This document shows positions 59,494 through 64,000 of a DNA stretch of 64,000 nucleotides, piece by piece. The DNA is from Reticulitermes speratus (taxonomy: Eukaryota; Arthropoda; Insecta; Blattodea; Rhinotermitidae), in the NCBI GenBank assembly GCA_021186555.1, contig JAJKFL010000005.1, positions 38,703,135 to 38,767,134 on the forward strand, in the 5' to 3' direction. Within the stretch, counting starts at the first letter, position 1, and each line of letters starts with the position of its first letter. The notes below the pieces were generated by a model, which did no database searches, was not told where the DNA came from, and saw nothing but the letters and a program-made list of their open reading frames with translations. A program made the translations under genes and the position numbers.

Positions 59494-59970
59494 TTATATT
59501 TCGCGATTAGGTTTGCAACAGTATGTTTGAGCTCTGCGCTCCTTTCTGTTAGATAAAGGATAAAGACACATAACCCCGTTTCTACATTCCAAACCAGTTG
59601 GAACAAATTTTCTTTGGCTTTTGAACTTCTGTTCTGGTTCTGGATCTGTAGTAAAATTTCCAATTGAACAGTTATTTATTCTACATATTTTCCAAATTAT
59701 TTCTCCATTGCAATTTGAATCTCTCAATATCCAGTAAAATATGTGTTTCTCCCAGTTTGTTCCTAATTGGTCTAATTTATTGTCTAAATGGTCCTTTAGA
59801 TGCAATCACAAGTGTTGTGAGGAATTTGTTTCGTTGAGCCTGCAGCCTTCCCAGGTTCTCTTTTCAGGAATAGGATTTCCGATCCAATTATTAGTAGTGA
59901 TGGTGCAGCTGTTATTTCATAAATCACTTGAATATTTCTTGGCAGGTTTTTCGCAGAGTTTCGAACAATA
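59494..59970 (-). pseudogene. Cysteine/tryptophan-rich broken reading frame, unidentified
   Basis: One minus-strand frame can be followed from about 59970 to the stop at 59494-59496 with only two internal stops. It reads YCSKLCEKPAKKYSSDL, stop, then NSCTITTNNWIGNPIPEKRT with WEGCRLNETNSSQHL, stop, then HLKDHLDNKLDQLGTNWEKH, IFYWILRDSNCNGEI, IWKICRINNCSIGNFTTDP, GLECRNGVMCLYP and YCCKPNREI. The even spread of Cys and Trp, the N-x-S/T sites and the lack of low-complexity bias suggest a once-real extracellular or secreted domain. The family is unknown. No splice signals or transposon ends were identified at its borders. Confidence 0.4.
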
Positions 59971-59975
59971 GTGCA

Positions 59976-61208
59976 GTTTATTTTGTTAGAACCATTAATT
60001 TTTTTCCAGACAATATTTTTCGACTAATAGAGATTATGGTTTGAATACATTCAGTGTTTCACGTTCTTCATTTATAAGATTATCAGTTATAATCTTTAAA
60101 TGTAATATTTACTGTTTTTCATGGTCATAGATTTTGCCTTTGCAGTAGAAATACTCTTTTCCTGTACGCTAAGCTAACTTCATACAGACATTGCTGTTCA
60201 CTAAGTTGTTGCTCAGACTCGTTAAGACAGCCTCTGCATTAGCATATAGAAGCGCTGATACACTTGTGTTTCGTGTGGTATTAATCCATTTCATGTCTTG
60301 CTTTTTTCTTGTTCTTCAACTTTGTTAGAAGTCCTAAAAACTAAGTAAACACTGTAGGCATCCCCATCACTGTATTAATCCTCTAGTGGTTTTGATTGCG
60401 TTTGAGACTGCATGATTATTCTTTCGTGCTTTACATTGCTGCCGTTACGTAAAACCTTTATTGCAGTGATTAATTTAAAAGGTATAATATGTGACTAAAA
60501 TTTACCCAGTTTCATCCTGCGTTCCTGTGGTGGAAGGTGGACACAAATGATGTAGAAGATTGCCCTAGGAGTGGAATATGCGGTGGTCCATGGCCGGCAC
60601 AGTAGTCAAGAAGGCCTATAAGGAAAAGTGACACATGGCTGTAAGGCATTGTGCTAACCATCCAGGTTTTGGATTGTGCGCAGGGTCCGAAATTGACACA
60701 GTTAATCGTTATCTTTCTCATACAGCAAAATCAGTGGCCGGAAGGATGAAACTTGTGAAAGACCCGGTGATGATAAATAAATTGCGAAGATGGGTAGCTG
60801 GAATGTTCTCGGCTGAACGTAAAAGTACTAGAACCAATCGAGGAGATAACAACGAAACAGCGAGATAGGATAGTTTTGTTTGAAACGAAAGTAAAATGTA
60901 GGGCTGGAATGTTTGCGAATCACACGGCGATTTGCTTTGGAAAAACCAGACGATAATATGGCACAATCGGAAGTTGATAGAATAATAAAACAGAAAGAGA
61001 AAAAGAACATTATTCCATATCTACGAATTATTCACCTTGTAATGTCACTCAGAATGGGAACTGGACGACGAAACATGATTATGATATGATTGTGTGATAA
61101 ATGTGGCGAATAGATAAGGGAACTACAGAAGTCGATGGAGGGGACAAATGGAAATTATTATTTAAATGTAATAAATTTAACACGATCCATCCCGCTGTGC
61201 GAATATAA
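59976..61208. other. No gene recognised
   Basis: Open frames near 60512-60966 on both strands have no recognised motif. Confidence 0.4.
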
Positions 61209-61276
61209 TCAAATAAACAACACAATATGTTAAGTTCAGCACAGCTTACATTTTAACATCTAATATCAACGCAGTA

Positions 61277-61309
61277 TACAAGATGTTTCGGTCCTAGGAC
61301 CATCATCAG
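61277..61309 (-). ncRNA. Hammerhead-like motif 5, left arm
   Basis: Minus strand: CTGATGA, an extra T, self-complementary stem II GGTCCTAGGACC, GAAAC, then ATCTT, GT and A. ACA/TGT can form a 3-bp stem III. CAG before the core can pair with CTG a little further on. Confidence 0.5.
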
Positions 61310-61520
61310 CTGTGCCATATAAGACTCAGTACAAGGTAAAAAATGTAATCTTTGTGAGATCTCACAAAATAATAAACAGTTACGAATATCTGTTACAATA
61401 TTTTATTGTACAAACAACATATAACGAGTATTTGTTACACAAATACTCGTATATTGTTTGTTATTTTGTGAGATCTCATAAAGATATTTTTTACCTTATA
61501 CTGAGTCTTATATGGCACAG

Positions 61521-61550
61521 CTGATGAAGGTCCTAGGGCCTAAACTTGTT
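61521..61550 (+). ncRNA. Hammerhead-like motif 6, right arm, mutated
   Basis: Plus strand: CTGATGA, stem II AGGTC/GGCCT with one wobble pair, then TAAAC in place of GAAAC, TTGTT, GT, and G at the cleavage position. Both the GAAA box and the H17 position are altered, so cleavage is not expected. Confidence 0.45.
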
Positions 61551-61639
61551 GTGTGCTGAGTAGATATTAGATATTAAATTAAGTTGTGCTGAATTGAACA
61601 TATTGTGTTATTTGTTTGGAAATTATTTTATTGTACTCA

Positions 61640-62640
61640 TGGTAGGTCGAGATGATAGAGTGGGAAATATTTCTATCTTCATGGGAAATCAAAATGGTGG
61701 AGTAGACAATGTTCCTATCATGAATTGAGTGGGAATATATCGGGAAAACATAAGGACTGAAAGTGGAAAAACTCTGACTTAAAACAAGTTAAATTTAAGG
61801 AACTCATATTTTTAGCAGAGAGGAATTCAGAAACTTGCTTGGGAAGCTAGAGGCTTCAAGTCAATAATAGACTCTACCCGTGTTTCTAATAATAAATGAA
61901 AAACTAATATGTTATGTGACAGATGCTACAAACATTGGAGGTAGTGAAGTCAGCAGTCATTATTATCTGCTGAATAATACTAGATTCCACAAGATAGGCT
62001 CTATTGAAGAAAAGAGAACAGCATATAGGCATAATGGTAACAGCTATTTTAAGGAACATCAACTAGACGATTCATGCATAAGAGATGCATATGAGAATAT
62101 GCTGAACAAATATGTAACGTCATATACAGAAGAAACGAGGTGGAATAAGAATGGCGAAATGTGAAGAAAGCCGTGCTGAAAGCCGCACTGGAAAGCTTTA
62201 TATGTTAAGAATAAGTAGATACTTCACTGGCTACCGTCGCAGAATCAGGAACTGAAAGACTTCATCGAACGTAAGAAAGAAGCTTACAGAAGACTTTTAC
62301 AGTCTAGAAAATTAGAAGACGAAATATAATATAAAAGAAGCAGATTCAGTGATGATGCTATCCAAGAGAACCAAAAGGACAAGACTGGTCGTAATTTGTA
62401 AAATCTTTAGAGGGAGACTTTACAGGGGTACAAAGAATAGGTTTCCGTATCGTTACAAAGCTTTAGCAGTGTATGAAGGATTATATTAAAGTGAATATTA
62501 CAGAAATTAGGGATTGGGAAGAGCAATATATAAAGCCCTTGAAAGTAATTGAAGTTTACGAACAATTACAAGAAACTTAACACCTGAAAGGGAAGCAGTA
62601 AGAAGGATGCCAAACACTCTGGCTTTGTCTGCAGAAATAA
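61640..62640 (+). pseudogene. LINE ORF2 endonuclease-to-RT linker relic
   Basis: The plus strand, with frame changes, gives RDDRVGN and MGNQNGGVDN (61650-61710), IQKLAWEARGFKSIIDSTRV (about 61827-61885), DATNIGGSEVSSHYYLL (61922-61972) and RKKEAYRRLLQSRKLEDE (about 62272-62325), then WEEQYIKPL near 62517-62543. These are the order and motifs of the apurinic-type (EEP) endonuclease C-half followed by the linker before the reverse transcriptase in insect LINEs. The catalytic SDH motif near the endonuclease end is altered to SSH. Stops and shifts are frequent. The RT core was not found downstream. Confidence 0.72.
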
Positions 62641-64000
62641 TAACAGAGCAGGGATTAAAAGGAAAACTTTTTTAAGGTGAAAAATAAGAATGGCCCTGGA
62701 ATATGTTCAGTAAACTCCTAAAATGTGGTGGAGTTTTTTACAGAAAAGGATACCAAATCTTCTCAACTTACATAGCAAAGAGACCAATTTCCAAGGCAGT
62801 GGAACACTAGCATACGGATGAATATACTTACGAAAGGATTTCAGGAACACTATGATTGCTGTAGAGAGACAAAAATTTTTCTCTTTTTTAAAATAATACA
62901 TAAATATGTTTTAAGAAATAAGTTTGTGACTGATGCTCAAAGTGAAACAAACAGGGTTCTATAAAGATCGATGTTTTACTAATCCATTTTCCTGCAACAG
63001 TATTTTGATAAAAGAATTAATTACAGTGAGCAAGAATCCTGCCATTTATGGAGTTTCAGGAACCATATATTATGATCCAGCTACACTTTTTATGGGATTT
63101 GTGTGTGTAACAAATTAATCTGAAAGGAAACTCGGTACGCGAACCAGCAAAGCACCTTCTGTGTCCTGTAGGCTACTCCATATAAGGGCGCGCTCTTCCA
63201 CTCCTTTTTACAAGCCACTGCGGACGTGTCACACCGTGGTTACCACTCGAGGATTGTCATTAACGAGAGCTCTGCTTTGAATTCTGGAGGCAACTGAGAT
63301 GAATACTTGAATACAGCGAAGACTGAGGTCTCTCGCCAGACTGTCAGCCAGCCAGGTACCACAGCACAAACAGATTTAAACTCTACTGCCTTCCAGTCAT
63401 AGGAATCACGAAATTGAATAAAAAACACACTCACGTGTTTCATAAATTAAGCAAATATTTAGTACAGTAGAACAAACACCGATTTAATTTAATTTAAAGT
63501 AATTTATTAATATTACTCCCAAGTCTCCTATCTAAAATCTGATTATTAATACAAAATACCTATTTTTTGTTTTTATGCACATGCGAAATGCTTGTAAAAC
63601 TTTATCTCTCAGCTTAATGGAAAAACATGAATCGAGGGGAAGATGCAGAGGAGAATATTTGGGCCTAGGTAGAAGCAGTTATTATGGGTGGCAGAATTAC
63701 ACAATGAGGAGATTCGTAATTTGTAATGTTTACCAAGTATTATCAAAGACGTTGAGATAAAAAAAGATACTCATAAGTTTTTAATATTTTACTTTGTTGT
63801 CAGTGTGCTGGTCTTAAATAAATAATATTTCAAGATATTTTCGCTCTCGTAAGTGTATAAACTTTTATACACCTTAGCTTCCCGCCTTGAGGGCTTAGAC
63901 CTTCAGAGGACTGAAGAATTTGCTCCAAGCTGTCTTAAAATTAGCAGTTTCACGAATATGCCGTTTTTGAACTCGGTGAAAAGGCCTCAGATAAATACGA
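62641..64000. other. No gene recognised
   Basis: Could include more of the decayed LINE, but no RT motif is visible. The 67-codon minus frame at 63240-63443 is unrecognised. A 20-bp near-palindrome 'gtgtataaacttttatacac' lies near 63855-63874. Confidence 0.4.

Larger units (their letters stand above)
61209..61619. mobile_element. 411-bp near-palindrome with two outward hammerhead-like motifs
   Basis: The outer arms (about 61209-61380 and 61451-61619) are inverted copies sharing 'aacacaatatgtt', 'cagctgtgccatataagact' and 'tgagatctcacaaaataa'. The axis lies at about 61437, where 12-bp arms (acgagtatttgt) surround a 3-nt loop. The left arm has about 44 extra bp near 61370-61410. Each arm carries one hammerhead-like motif (61277-61309 minus, 61521-61550 plus). 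No transposase is encoded. The layout is two terminal-repeat units in inverted orientation. Confidence 0.78.

Noticed and set aside
63860-63930. Further hammerhead-like motif
   Set aside because: A GAAGG block with nearby complementarity exists, but CUGANGA and GAAAC are not both present in order.

Overview
The window is AT-rich animal DNA from what looks like an insect with a large, repeat-filled genome. There are no operons, ribosome-binding sites or bacterial-type genes. The insect call rests on the repeats: mariner, Tigger-like and piggyBac-like DNA transposons, 5'-truncated LINE 3' ends coding for typical arthropod reverse-transcriptase tails, and several tRNA-derived SINE families. The SINE/LINE combination resembles what I remember of cockroach (Blattodea) genomes; that is a memory-based guess with modest confidence.

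Layout. 0.8-1.7 kb: minus-strand LINE reverse-transcriptase tail. 2.69-3.99 kb: near-complete but broken mariner element with intact terminal inverted repeats (TIRs) and TA target duplication. 4.1-9.4 kb: dense relics (two LINE families, a Tigger-like deletion derivative, an old mariner, a SINE tail). 10.7-11.7 kb: two more LINE 3' ends. 14.1-15.2 kb: a 920-bp internally deleted piggyBac-like element whose right end lies in an 85-bp tandem duplication. 18-38 kb: SINEs, LINE tails, simple repeats and long stretches with nothing recognisable. 37.9-41.7 kb: a SINE cluster and a 369-bp foldback element. 44.7-48 kb: a LINE tail, a paired ribozyme-like motif and a 130-bp MITE candidate. 52-62.6 kb: a possible terminal exon of a host gene, a hairpin, SINE and LINE copies, poly(G) tracts, a cysteine-rich broken reading frame, a 411-bp palindrome and a LINE endonuclease relic.

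Host genes. Only one segment looks like a plausible intact host exon: 52132-52362, minus strand, cysteine-rich, with a good acceptor site and a stop codon. A second cysteine/tryptophan-rich frame at 59494-59970 (minus) has two in-frame stops. The rest is best read as intergenic or intronic DNA.

Most interesting signal. At 39.2, 45.2, 57.7 and 61.3-61.5 kb there are motifs with a hammerhead-ribozyme-like core (CUGANGA, a stem II hairpin, GAAAC, a 4-5-nt loop, GU, then a non-G base), with a probable degraded relative at 53.3 kb. Three of these loci carry two copies head to head, reading outward. Hammerhead motifs are known from Penelope-like retroelements. Here they have one extra U after the CUGANGA box and a divergent pairing that deserves testing.
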